A DNA stretch of 64,000 bases. Origin: Anaerolineales bacterium (GTDB taxonomy: Bacteria > Chloroflexota > Anaerolineae > Anaerolineales > Villigracilaceae). A program made the position numbers and the translations under genes. The DNA lies in contig JAEURJ010000013.1 in assembly GCA_016789305.1 (NCBI GenBank), positions 248,001 to 312,000 on the forward strand, in the 5' to 3' direction. Positions 16,966-24,738 of this stretch are shown here, one piece after another (the first letter of the stretch is position 1; the number at the start of each line of letters is the position of its first letter). The notes below the pieces were generated by a model. It was not told where the DNA came from, ran no database searches, and worked only from the letters and a program-made list of their open reading frames with translations.

Positions 16966-17718
16966 TTACATCATAGCCATGCCGCCATCCACACCGAGAA
17001 CTTGACCGGTGATGTAGGCGGCTTCATCCGATGCGAGGAATGCGGCGGCGAAGGCGATCTCTTCGGGCTTGCCTTTGCGTGCCAGCGGAACCATCTTGAG
17101 CGCGGCTTCGAGCGTTTCGGGCGTCATTGCATCGAGGATCTCGGTATCGACGAAACCCGGTGCAATTGCATTGACCGTAATATTACGTGCGGCCACTTCG
17201 CGCGCGAGCGCCTTGGTGAAGGCGATCTGTCCGCCTTTGGAGGCGGAGTAGTTTGTCTGGCCCGGGTTGCCCATCTGCCCGGCAACAGAGGCCATATTGA
17301 TGATTCGTCCGACGCGCTTGCGCATCATGTGTTTGACGGCTGCCTTCGAGCAGTTGAATGTGCTTTTGAGATTTGTATTGATCACGGCGTCCCAATCAGC
17401 TTCCGGCATCATCATGATGAGTTGATCGCGGGTGATACCGGCATTGTTGACAAGGATGCTTAGGTCGCCGAAGGTATCGACGGCGAACTTGATCAAGGCC
17501 TCGGCCTGTTTGAAATCAGACACATCTGCCTGTGATGCGGCGGCTTTCCCGCCCGCTGCTTGAATCTGTTTGACCACTTCCTCAGCGGATTCGGGAGATT
17601 TATTGTAATTCACCACCACTGCCGCACCGCGTGCTGCAAATTCAAGTGCGATGGCGCGGCCAATACCGCGCGATCCGCCGGTGACGAGCGCTACTTTGTT
17701 TTCCAATGATAAAGCCAT
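16966..17718 (-). CDS. fabG: 3-oxoacyl-[acyl-carrier-protein] reductase FabG
   Basis: NADPH-dependent reductase of fatty-acid elongation, classical short-chain dehydrogenase (250 aa). The cofactor site is TGGSRGIGRAIA near residues 13-24, then NNAGIT around residue 90. The catalytic triad region is INMASVAGQMGNPGQTNYSASKGG with Ser, Tyr and Lys. IAPGFVDTEI and the C-terminal GQVLGVDGGMAM are canonical for FabG. The start at 17718 is chosen for the AGAGGA site upstream and the SDR N-terminus; the frame is open further upstream without homology. It probably heads the asp23-nusB-tat operon. Confidence 0.93.
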   Translation of the reverse strand: MALSLENKVALVTGGSRGIGRAIALEFAARGAAVVVNYNKSPESAEEVVKQIQAAGGKAAASQADVSDFKQAEALIKFAVDTFGDLSILVNNAGITRDQLIMMMPEADWDAVINTNLKSTFNCSKAAVKHMMRKRVGRIINMASVAGQMGNPGQTNYSASKGGQIAFTKALAREVAARNITVNAIAPGFVDTEILDAMTPETLEAALKMVPLARKGKPEEIAFAAAFLASDEAAYITGQVLGVDGGMAMM

Positions 17719-17748
17719 AGATGGTTTCCTCTTGATAAGATATTTTGA

Positions 17749-17754
17749 ATTATA
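17749..17754 (-). promoter_or_regulatory. -10 box of fabG
   Basis: TATAAT on the minus strand (17754-17749), 30 bases before the fabG ATG. No convincing -35 was seen. Confidence 0.4.
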
Positions 17755-17775
17755 CCGCCGTTGGTCGCCAGCGCT

Positions 17776-17803
17776 TAAAAAAACACTTTGTTTCAAGGTG
17801 TTT
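17776..17803 (-). terminator. Terminator after the broken small membrane gene
   Basis: On the minus strand AACACCTTG-AAA-CAAAGTGTT, with one mismatch, is followed by a run of T. It lies just after the stop codon of the disrupted gene at 17827-18190. Confidence 0.6.
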
Positions 17804-17826
17804 CTTGGAGTTTGCTTTAATAAGTA

Positions 17827-18190
17827 TTAAGGCATTGTCGATGCAGTAAAAGCTAGTGATATACAGAGAGCTATTAACGGTACGCCTAATCCTGCGACCC
17901 ATTCCCATTTCTGATTTAACTTTAGAGATCTATAAATTAGCACTGTTGGCACAATAATAATCAACATTAGAGTTGATTATTATTGTGCCAAAGCAAATAT
18001 AGGATAAGTCGTCTGCTGATCCAAAAGAGAAAGTTGAAAGACTTAAATCTGAATAATTAAAATTTATATTCTGAATTATTTTGCTGAAAACGGCTAGAAA
18101 AAAACCCCACATAACGGCATACAGAGGTATTCCTGAGCACCCTAACCTTTTTCTTGAAGGGGGTGTTTGAGCTGCCAATTCTTCGCCCAT
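17827..18190 (-). pseudogene. Small membrane protein gene disrupted at a perfect inverted repeat
   Basis: Starts well at ATG 18190 with AAAGGAG 5 bases upstream (GEELAAQTPPSRKR, then a TM segment PLYAVMWGFFLAVFSKII). The starting frame stops at 17930 after 86 codons. Beyond the hairpin at 17946-17991 a different frame encodes a membrane-like C-terminus: LMLIIIVPTVLIYRSLK, then GLGVPLIALCISLAFTA, ending at 17827 in front of a terminator. The frame change coincides with the 20-bp palindrome. Either this is a pseudogene made by a fold-back (template-switch) mutation, or the sequence is wrong there. The protein family is not recognised. Confidence 0.6.
17946..17991. repeat. Perfect 20-bp inverted repeat with 6-base loop
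   Basis: Left arm 17946-17965 begins TTGGCACAATA. Right arm 17972-17991 is its exact reverse complement. The loop is ATTAGA. It sits inside a disrupted coding sequence and is not followed by a T-run on either strand, so it does not look like a terminator. Confidence 0.9.
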
Positions 18191-18230
18191 TTTTACTCCT
18201 TTATTAGATCTTAATTTCTAAAGATCTAAT

Positions 18231-18908
18231 TTATTTTACTTTGATTCCAAGCGCCAGGCCGAGACCTCCACCCAGCGCGATAACTGCGGTTGCGAGGAAG
18301 GCATCCTGCCAAAAGCGGATGGGAAAGAGGCGAATCAGGGTATCTGAAAAATAGAACAGCCAGGAATCGCCTTCGAAGAATAGTGAATGAAAGAGGGAGA
18401 AGAATTCCCAGAAGACATCGGGGTTGATCAGGATGCCAACACCAACAATAAAGGCAATCGCCATCGCCAGCCCGATCATCCACCAGCCGCCGCGCCGCAG
18501 CCCGTTGACAAAGTCATCTGTCCATCCGTAGCGGTAGGCGAAAAAGGCGAGTGCGAATAAAACCCCGAGCGAGATGTACCAGGTCCGCAATGCGCCTTGC
18601 ACCACGTTCTTGACATCATGCATGTGACTCAGTTCGCGCTCATTGTAGAGCGGGCTGCCATCTTCGAACGTTAGATCGCCAAGATAGGAAATGTCCGCGC
18701 TATTGACGAGATAATTCACCGCATAAGGCGCCCAATGCAGGCGTTCTTCTTTTGTCATGCCATATTCATCCGCAGGGAAGTATGGCATGTTGTATTCAAC
18801 AGTGTAGTAGATGGGAGATAAAAGGATGCGAACCGCCGTACCGATCAATACGAGCGGCACAAGCAGGGATACGAGATAGGAGAGGATGGTTTTGATGTTA
18901 AGTTTCAT
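18231..18908 (-). CDS. DUF1461 (TIGR01906) integral membrane protein
   Basis: Membrane protein of 225 aa in the TIGR01906/DUF1461 family, function unknown. The first TM is SYLVSLLVPLVLIGTAVRIL. A long extracytoplasmic loop carries the family signature PLYNERELSHMHDVKNVV, followed by TM segments near residues 110, 145 and 205. It lies between the broken small membrane gene and the fused MFS/spermidine-synthase-like gene on the same strand. The intergenic repeat just upstream suggests a separate transcription unit. Confidence 0.83.
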   Translation of the reverse strand: MKLNIKTILSYLVSLLVPLVLIGTAVRILLSPIYYTVEYNMPYFPADEYGMTKEERLHWAPYAVNYLVNSADISYLGDLTFEDGSPLYNERELSHMHDVKNVVQGALRTWYISLGVLFALAFFAYRYGWTDDFVNGLRRGGWWMIGLAMAIAFIVGVGILINPDVFWEFFSLFHSLFFEGDSWLFYFSDTLIRLFPIRFWQDAFLATAVIALGGGLGLALGIKVK

Positions 18909-18921
18909 GATTGAAAATCCA

Positions 18922-19055
18922 TCGTCCTGAGCGGAGCTGCATGTTTGCCGCAGCGCAGTCGAAGGACCGGGTTTGATGAAAATATGAAATAACTGAGTCG
19001 AGCGTCCTTCGGCTGTGTTCGGAAGATAGTACCGTCCTCACTCCGCTCAGGACGA
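18922..19055. repeat. Intergenic element bounded by inverted termini
   Basis: TCGTCCTGAGCGGAG (18922-18936) and CTCCGCTCAGGACGA (19041-19055) are exact inverted termini about 104 bases apart. The interior holds further copies of the core, such as GTCGAAGGACC and CGAGCGTCCTTCGG. The size and termini suit a dispersed palindromic or MITE-like repeat; no coding capacity. Confidence 0.65.
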
Positions 19056-19065
19056 ATCTTGCAAT

Positions 19066-20619
19066 TTACTGCAAAAATTCCAACCCGCCCTGAAAAACAA
19101 AACTCACCACCATGTTATTCACGATCCATTCGATGGGCGCGAGATCGTCGGTGTAGACGGTGGATGTTTCGTAGCCTGGTTTTAGGTTGGCATAGGTGGT
19201 CGTCATCGTGGTGACCAACAAGGGATGGATGTTTGGGTCTTGAGAAAAGGTCTGGAGGTTTGCGGCGAAGTTTTCCTTCGTCGTCGGCTGCATCGTGGCG
19301 AAGATCATCGTGTTGAGCGAGCCGGGGATGTCCATGATATGAATGGACGGAAAGATCGTGGCAATCGTAGTAGCGAGTCCGTCGATCAGGCGGCGGTCGC
19401 CGGGGACGGAGCCAACGTTGATGGTCAGCACCCCGTCGTCGGTTAAGTGCGAAGCGATGATCGTGAAGAATTCCTGCGTGGTCATGTGCGGCGGAATGTA
19501 CGGCGGGCGGTACGCATCCACGGCGATGATGTCATATTTCACCGTGCTGCGGTCGAGGTTGAGTCGTCCGTCACCGATGAATACGTTCAAGTTTGGCACG
19601 TCGCCAGTGTGGAAGTATTTTTTACCAACCTCAACGATCTCCGGGTCAAGCTCGTAGCCGTCGATCTGAATGCCGGGATAAATGGCGTTCGCCTGCCGCG
19701 CCGCAGTGCCGGCCGCCATACCGATGATCGCCATGTGTTTGACGTCAGACGGTTTGCGGCCCGCGTAAAAAAAAGGGCCGACCGAGAACTCCTCCCACGG
19801 CCCGCTGAAAAACAATGTGTCAGGATGATAGATCGAATGAATGCCCTGTCCGTCGTTCAGGCGCAGCAAGGTGTAGCCGTTCTGTTCCTGCACTTGGATG
19901 TAGTTGTACGCGGACTCGGTTTCGTAGACCTGTCCCTTGTTGCTCTTGAGCGCCTGTCCGGCGGAGAGGATTGCGACAAGTGCCAGCACGACCGGCATCC
20001 AGATCAGTTTCAACATCTCGGCGCGGCTCGCGAACCTGCCGAGGCCTGCCAGCGCCACGAAGAGCAGGATCAGCCCGAAGAGCAGGAAGGTCTTGGCCGT
20101 GCCGATGGTCGGGATGGTGATCAGTGTCGGAAGAAATGTCCCGATGAACGAACCGAGCGTGGAGATGGCGTAGATCTGACCGGAGACCTGACCCGCCTTG
20201 GAGGGATCGTCCACCGAGAGGCGGATGGCGAAAGGGGAGATCGCGCCCAACAAGGTGATCGGCACGCTGAACAAGATCAACACGGCAATGAACGAACCTG
20301 CCATGATGCCAACGCTTAGCGCTTCAAACGCGGTCGCCGCATAACGGAGGACGGGTCCAGCAATATAAGGAACGAGTCCAATCGTGAATGCACCCCAGGC
20401 GAGGATGCGATACATCGCGCCCGCAGTTGGGTTTGCATCGGCCCATTTGCCGCCGAGGAAGTATCCCAGCGTGAGATAGATGAGGATGAGGCCAATGATG
20501 CTGGCCCACACGAGGTTGCTCGTGCCGAACACGTTGCCGATCAGCCGTCCCGCGGCCAATTCAGCAGCGAGTGTGGTCATGCCCGAGACGAAGACGGTAA
20601 AGAGAAGGTATTTTTTCAT
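19066..20619 (-). CDS. Fused MFS/spermidine synthase-like membrane protein
   Basis: Two-part protein of 517 aa. The N-terminal half has about seven TM helices, starting FVSGMTTLAAELAAGRLIGNVFG. The C-terminal half is a Rossmann methyltransferase-fold domain of the spermidine synthase type, with AdoMet-site motif IGMAAGTAARQANAIYPG and IDGYELDPEIVEVGKKYF. In true SpeE the active site reads roughly DSxDPxGPA. Here it is VDAYRPPYIPPHM, so one catalytic Asp is replaced and canonical aminopropyl transfer is doubtful. A TATAAT box (20653-20648) lies 28 bases before the ATG. Family call is good; reaction unknown. Confidence 0.85.
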   Translation of the reverse strand: MKKYLLFTVFVSGMTTLAAELAAGRLIGNVFGTSNLVWASIIGLILIYLTLGYFLGGKWADANPTAGAMYRILAWGAFTIGLVPYIAGPVLRYAATAFEALSVGIMAGSFIAVLILFSVPITLLGAISPFAIRLSVDDPSKAGQVSGQIYAISTLGSFIGTFLPTLITIPTIGTAKTFLLFGLILLFVALAGLGRFASRAEMLKLIWMPVVLALVAILSAGQALKSNKGQVYETESAYNYIQVQEQNGYTLLRLNDGQGIHSIYHPDTLFFSGPWEEFSVGPFFYAGRKPSDVKHMAIIGMAAGTAARQANAIYPGIQIDGYELDPEIVEVGKKYFHTGDVPNLNVFIGDGRLNLDRSTVKYDIIAVDAYRPPYIPPHMTTQEFFTIIASHLTDDGVLTINVGSVPGDRRLIDGLATTIATIFPSIHIMDIPGSLNTMIFATMQPTTKENFAANLQTFSQDPNIHPLLVTTMTTTYANLKPGYETSTVYTDDLAPIEWIVNNMVVSFVFQGGLEFLQ

Positions 20620-20647
20620 TGTTTATCCATGAAATAAGATGGCGAGG

Positions 20648-20653
20648 ATTATA
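20648..20653 (-). promoter_or_regulatory. -10 box of fused MFS/spermidine synthase-like gene
   Basis: TATAAT on the minus strand, 28 bases before the ATG at 20619. Confidence 0.45.
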
Positions 20654-20675
20654 CCCGCCCCGTGCTTAAGGGCGC

Positions 20676-22220
20676 TCATTTAGCTTTACGTCGGTTATAC
20701 ACTTCCACATTGTTGCTGATTTGACCAAACCCATTCTCCCGGTATATAAGATAATAATTTTTCTCCAGGGAAGCGGCTATTTTTTCATACTCAGGGCTGT
20801 GTTGCAACGTGCCCCAATCCAGGTCTGTAAGAATGATCAATTTTGGATCGGCGCTCTCGATATAACTTAATATGATCTGATCGTTGATCAGGTGGAGATG
20901 GTTGGCTGTTTTTGTATCCGTGTTGTAATATGAAAATTGTGCCATCGTCATATTTGGCATGACCTGTCTGCCGGATTCTATTGCAAGCCAGAGCGCTTCC
21001 AGAACGAATACCCTGTCTTCTGCCGTGGAATTATCCGAGATGACTGACGAAACATTTCTTATTTCCTCGACTGGGGCGTACCCGCCCGAAATGTCGATAA
21101 AATAATATCCACCCCCAACTTGCTCGTCAACGGCTTTGCCGTGCCCGCGTGAAACACCCAGTTCCCCTGCGATCACGGCATATAATAATGCCATGCTCAT
21201 AAACGCCTTTGAAATTTTTCCTTGACGGTCGAATATTCTGGCGTAAACGATGCCGATGATCGGGAATGAGATAAAAAGAAACGGCACGTAGTATTCGGTG
21301 TGAAATCCGCCGCTGACCAGGTTGGGAATTGCGAACAGGAGCAATCCTGCTGCGGTGACGAAGATCGCGGAATGACGCACGATGCCGCTTTTTATTTGCT
21401 TGAATCCCACTGCCAGGATGATGGTGCCCCACAAAATAATGTAAGGCAGAAATGCCATGAATAACAGCATGGTCCGAAAAGATAAGATCTGCGATACCCA
21501 CTTGCCAACCGTGATATTGCCCCACTGTGAAGCGTGGTGCGTGACAAGTCCCCACACGGCAGCGTCAACATTTGGTAATGCCAGTATCAAGACCCAAAAT
21601 GACGCCCCAAGGCAAAGCGCGATTATGGTCCATTTGCTCCTGGTCCCGGAGGTGAACAAAGCATAAACAATGAAAGGCACGGCGAAAAATACCGCTGATA
21701 ACCTTGTAAGAGTTGCCAGCAGGACAAATAGTGTTGAGAGAATTAATTTCAGATCCCGTCTGTAATTTGACGAGATTACAAAAAACGCCAGGATGAAAAA
21801 GAAAGTGGTTAATGCGTATGTTTTGGTGATGGATTGAAAATAGATCCCAAAGGTGAAGGTCCCGCCCAGCAGGGATGTGATGCCCATTGCCGTTTTTCCG
21901 CCGTAATTTCTCGCGGTCAGCAGGGACAGGATAAAGGCAAGGATGGAAAAGGCGGCGGATGTGACTCTGCCGAGATAGAGGCTTTGAAAGAGGAAATGTT
22001 GCGGGATCCCATAGATGTATGGCAGGAGCGGGGTTTGCGTGAACGCAAAATCCTGATAGGGAAGTTGCCCTGAATACACAAGTTTGCTTGCGTACAGATA
22101 CCAGCCTTCATCTGCATTGGCTTGACCCAATAAAATAAATAGAACACTATTCACAAAGAACAGCACGATGCCCAACGCGATGGCAACTTTCCAAAAAGGG
22201 TGTTCCTGTTTAATTTGCAT
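20676..22220 (-). CDS. GT39/PMT-like membrane glycosyltransferase
   Basis: Polytopic membrane protein (514 aa) resembling GT-C glycosyltransferases of the ArnT/PMT (GT39/GT83) type, which use polyprenyl-phosphate sugars on the outer face of the membrane. After the first TM, the acidic loop ADEGWYLYASKLVYSGQLPY and then DFAFTQTPLLPYIYG match this family. About ten more TM helices and a small soluble C-terminal domain follow. Start 22220 is chosen because TATAAT (22250-22245) lies upstream and a longer open frame would cross the divergent PaiB-like gene. Acceptor unknown. Confidence 0.8.
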   Translation of the reverse strand: MQIKQEHPFWKVAIALGIVLFFVNSVLFILLGQANADEGWYLYASKLVYSGQLPYQDFAFTQTPLLPYIYGIPQHFLFQSLYLGRVTSAAFSILAFILSLLTARNYGGKTAMGITSLLGGTFTFGIYFQSITKTYALTTFFFILAFFVISSNYRRDLKLILSTLFVLLATLTRLSAVFFAVPFIVYALFTSGTRSKWTIIALCLGASFWVLILALPNVDAAVWGLVTHHASQWGNITVGKWVSQILSFRTMLLFMAFLPYIILWGTIILAVGFKQIKSGIVRHSAIFVTAAGLLLFAIPNLVSGGFHTEYYVPFLFISFPIIGIVYARIFDRQGKISKAFMSMALLYAVIAGELGVSRGHGKAVDEQVGGGYYFIDISGGYAPVEEIRNVSSVISDNSTAEDRVFVLEALWLAIESGRQVMPNMTMAQFSYYNTDTKTANHLHLINDQIILSYIESADPKLIILTDLDWGTLQHSPEYEKIAASLEKNYYLIYRENGFGQISNNVEVYNRRKAK

Positions 22221-22244
22221 AGCCCATAAAATAGGATGATGGAG

Positions 22245-22250
22245 ATTATA
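22245..22250 (-). promoter_or_regulatory. -10 box of GT39-like gene
   Basis: TATAAT on the minus strand, 24 bases before ATG 22220, in the divergent region shared with the PaiB-like gene. Confidence 0.5.
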
Positions 22251-22304
22251 CCTTTCCCGAACAGACATCCGAGGTCTTCCCTGCGAAACATAGTGTTCGA
22301 TGAT

Positions 22305-22310
22305 TATAAT
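22305..22310 (+). promoter_or_regulatory. -10 box of PaiB-like gene
   Basis: TATAAT 27 bases before ATG 22338; initiation near 22317 would leave a leader containing AAAGGA. Confidence 0.5.
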
Positions 22311-22337
22311 TATGTCTTGCTTTCGAAAGGAATAGTT

Positions 22338-22952
22338 ATGTACACCCCAAAACTTTATCGTGAAGAAGACCGTGAAAAAATATTGGAATTTCTCAAACGG
22401 AATAATTTCCCTGCGCTGGTGACAAGCGATGGTGAAAAGCTGATCGCCACGCATCTGCCCGTGGAAGTGGTTGAGACGGGCAATGATACGTTGAAAATTT
22501 ACAGCCACATGTCCCGCGCGAACCTGCAGTGGAAATCTTTTAGTGAGCAGGAAGCCTTGCTGATCTTTCAAGGCGCACATACCTATATTTCGCCGACCTG
22601 GTACAACCATGTCAACGTGCCGACGTGGAATTACATGATGGTGCATGTGTATGGAAAAGCGCGCGTGGTGGATGGCGAAGAGTTGAAGTCCACCTTGGGG
22701 CGGTTGGTCGAGCGGCATGAAACAGGCTGTGATTATCGGATGGAGTCCCTGCCGGGGGAGTTTGTGGAGAAAGAGCTGAAAGGTGCGGTTGGATTTGTAG
22801 TGGATGTCACACGCATCGATGCGGGCTATAAGCTCAGTCAGAACCGCAACGATGAAGATCACGCGAATATTATTCGGGAGTTGGAGTTGCGCGGGGACGA
22901 AGAGTCAACCCGCGTGGCGGAAGCGATGCGCAGGAACCGTCCGCAAAAGTGA
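22338..22952 (+). CDS. FMN-binding negative transcriptional regulator, PaiB family
   Basis: Protein of 204 aa in the PaiB/FMN-binding split-barrel family. B. subtilis PaiB is linked to repression of sporulation and protease genes. The N-terminus MYTPKLYREEDREKILEFL is typical, then NFPALVTS, ATHLPVEV, YSHMSRANLQWKSF, and the signature SPTWYNHVNVPTWNYMMVHVYG. The C-terminus KLSQNRNDEDHANIIRELE also matches. Start chosen at 22338 with AAAGGA upstream. It may act as a flavoenzyme or nitroreductase-like protein rather than a regulator; there is no helix-turn-helix. Confidence 0.88.
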   Translation: MYTPKLYREEDREKILEFLKRNNFPALVTSDGEKLIATHLPVEVVETGNDTLKIYSHMSRANLQWKSFSEQEALLIFQGAHTYISPTWYNHVNVPTWNYMMVHVYGKARVVDGEELKSTLGRLVERHETGCDYRMESLPGEFVEKELKGAVGFVVDVTRIDAGYKLSQNRNDEDHANIIRELELRGDEESTRVAEAMRRNRPQK

Positions 22953-22969
22953 CAAGTTGAGTCCAGTTT

Positions 22970-23007
22970 CAGCGGATGGGAACTTTCCCGTCCGCTGTTT
23001 CGTTTTT
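22970..23007 (+). terminator. Terminator after PaiB-like gene
   Basis: CAGCGGATGGGAA (22970-22982) pairs with TTCCCGTCCGCTG (22985-22997), one G-T pair, followed by TTTCGTTTTT. Confidence 0.8.
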
Positions 23008-23060
23008 AGGGGAAGCGCATCCTTTTTGGTTGCATGTTAGAATTTAATTGTTCACCATTA

Positions 23061-23168
23061 TGTCATGCCGAGCCTCTCTTGACCACACATGCACCGCAGT
23101 GCTGTGAACATCTCCGACGCGATTGACAGAGATCCTTCGGTCGCGAAAGACGCTCTCTCAGGATGACA
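23061..23168. repeat. Intergenic repeat with TGTCAT/ATGACA termini
   Basis: Occupies most of the 307-base gap between the PaiB-like and Yip1 genes. It begins TGTCATGCCGAG and ends CTCAGGATGACA, with the interior GATCCTTCGGTCGCGAAAG. Outline matches the element at 54061-54135 (TGTCATTCTGAGCG ... CTCAGGGTGACA). No coding capacity; looks like a dispersed non-autonomous repeat. Confidence 0.6.
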
Positions 23169-23259
23169 TTTTCCGTTGGTGTATCGTTGGGAAAAAGCAG
23201 GGTAAACGGCATGCAGCGTTTTGGAAACCCTGATAGTATTTCACACATGTGATGAAATT

Positions 23260-24012
23260 ATGACCGAAACAACAAACTCCCCCTTGAAACGAATTAATTT
23301 TGCGCGGGTTCCCGAAGTACTCCTTCAACCCCAGCGCACCTTTGGAATCATCGCCGAAGAAGCCCGCCCCAGTTGGTCCACACCCATGTTAATCTTGAGC
23401 GTCACCTCCGCACTGGCGATCATCGTCAGCGGATATTTAAATGCGCGTGCCGCTTTGATGGGCGAAGCGCCGTTACCGCGCGATTGGGATTGGTGGACAC
23501 CAGACATGCAAGCCAACTATATGCAGGCGCAGCAATCTATGCAGGGACCTGTGTTTTCGTATGTCATTCCGCTGGTGCTGGGGTTGATCGGTTTATGGTT
23601 GGGATGGCTGATCCTCAGCGGCTTGCTTCATCTTGGTTCCACATTGCTTGGCGGGCGCGGCACGATGCCGGGCGCGTTGAATGTGGTTGCATGGGCGAGC
23701 CTGCCGTTTGTGGTCCGCGACCTGCTGCGCGTTTTCTTTATGCTAATCTCCGGACATTCGATCCAAAGCGCCGGCCTTTCCGGCTTTGCGGCAGAGTCTG
23801 TTTTCCTTGCACATATCCTTGCGCAGCTTGATCTATTTTATCTTTGGTATTGTATTTTGTTGATCATCGGCTTCGGTTTTTCCGAAAGCCTGACCCGCAA
23901 CAAAGTGATCACAGGCGTGGCGGTCTTGATGGTCGTCGTTGTTTTAATTCAGGCCGGCATCGGCACTGCCACCTCCGGCTTAAGCGGACTGGCTTTTCAA
24001 CGACCATTCTAG
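23260..24012 (+). CDS. Yip1 domain membrane protein
   Basis: Membrane protein of 250 aa with a Yip1-like domain. After a short cytoplasmic N-terminus (VLLQPQRTFGIIAEEARPSW, the typical entry to this domain) there are five hydrophobic segments, with a long extracytoplasmic loop (PRDWDWWTPDMQANYMQAQ). It begins an operon: its stop is 6 bases before the ABC ATPase start, followed by the CARDB-like secreted protein and the FtsX-type permease. Start at 23260 is the first ATG suited to the domain; no strong ribosome-binding site is visible. Role within the exporter is unknown. Confidence 0.78.
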   Translation: MTETTNSPLKRINFARVPEVLLQPQRTFGIIAEEARPSWSTPMLILSVTSALAIIVSGYLNARAALMGEAPLPRDWDWWTPDMQANYMQAQQSMQGPVFSYVIPLVLGLIGLWLGWLILSGLLHLGSTLLGGRGTMPGALNVVAWASLPFVVRDLLRVFFMLISGHSIQSAGLSGFAAESVFLAHILAQLDLFYLWYCILLIIGFGFSESLTRNKVITGVAVLMVVVVLIQAGIGTATSGLSGLAFQRPF

Positions 24013-24018
24013 ACCTTC

Positions 24019-24738
24019 ATGACTCCCTTAATTCAAGTTGCCGGATTGAAGAGACATTATCAAATGGGTGGAACCACGGTCCGCGCGTTGGATGGTGTGG
24101 ATATTGAAATTCCGGCCCACACGTTTACCGTGGTGATGGGACCTTCCGGCTCCGGTAAAAGCAGCCTGTTATATCTGCTTGGCGGGTTGGACCGTCCCAC
24201 AGCCGGTGAGATCTCGATCAATGGCGAGCGGCTCGATCAAATGGATGAGAATGCACTCGCTTTGTTTCGCCGCAAGATGATGGGTTTTATTTTTCAATCG
24301 TTTAATTTGGTATCAAGCATGTCTGCGATGGAGAATGTGGCATTCCCGATGCAGTTTTCCGGCATACCTGTCATGGAGCGGAATCAAAAATCGCTTCAAC
24401 TCCTCGGGCAGGTGGGTCTGGCGGACCGCAGCGGACACACGCCTTCGGAACTCTCCGGTGGCCAGCAGCAGCGCGTGGCGGTGGCGCGCGCATTAATTAA
24501 CGATCCGCAGTTGGTCTTTGCGGATGAACCGACCGGCAACCTCGATACCGCCAGCGGCGTGACCGTGATGCAGCTACTTTCCGACCTGCACAAATCCGGG
24601 CGGACTGTTTTGGTGGTCACGCACGACCAACGTATGACGAGATTTGCCACCCATAAAATATTCCTGCTCGACGGGCATATCGTCAGCGAAGAAGAGTACA
24701 AGTCCGCCACGCTGGCGTTAGATAATCAAGGAGAATAA
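24019..24738 (+). CDS. ABC transporter ATP-binding protein, MacB/LolD type
   Basis: Cytoplasmic ATPase subunit (239 aa) of a type VII (mechanotransmission) ABC system. Walker A is GPSGSGKSS near residues 42-50. The Q-loop is in IFQSFNLVSSM, the signature is LSGGQQQRVAVARAL, Walker B is LVFADEPTGNLD, and the H-loop is VVTHDQRM. These features are the LolD/MacB/FtsE subclass. The next gene starts right after its stop, and the AAGGAG for that gene is inside this coding end. The cognate permease is at 26305. Confidence 0.94.
   Translation: MTPLIQVAGLKRHYQMGGTTVRALDGVDIEIPAHTFTVVMGPSGSGKSSLLYLLGGLDRPTAGEISINGERLDQMDENALALFRRKMMGFIFQSFNLVSSMSAMENVAFPMQFSGIPVMERNQKSLQLLGQVGLADRSGHTPSELSGGQQQRVAVARALINDPQLVFADEPTGNLDTASGVTVMQLLSDLHKSGRTVLVVTHDQRMTRFATHKIFLLDGHIVSEEEYKSATLALDNQGE

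Noticed and set aside
19447..20319. 290-codon plus-strand open frame opposite the MFS/spermidine-synthase-like gene
   Set aside because: Its translation is Arg/His/Asp-rich with no domain or TM pattern, and the opposite strand carries a clear family protein; it is an antisense shadow of a GC-rich gene.
22221..22862. N-terminal extension of the GT39-like gene upstream of 22220
   Set aside because: It would run through the -10 box and across the divergent PaiB-like gene, and the added residues resemble no domain.
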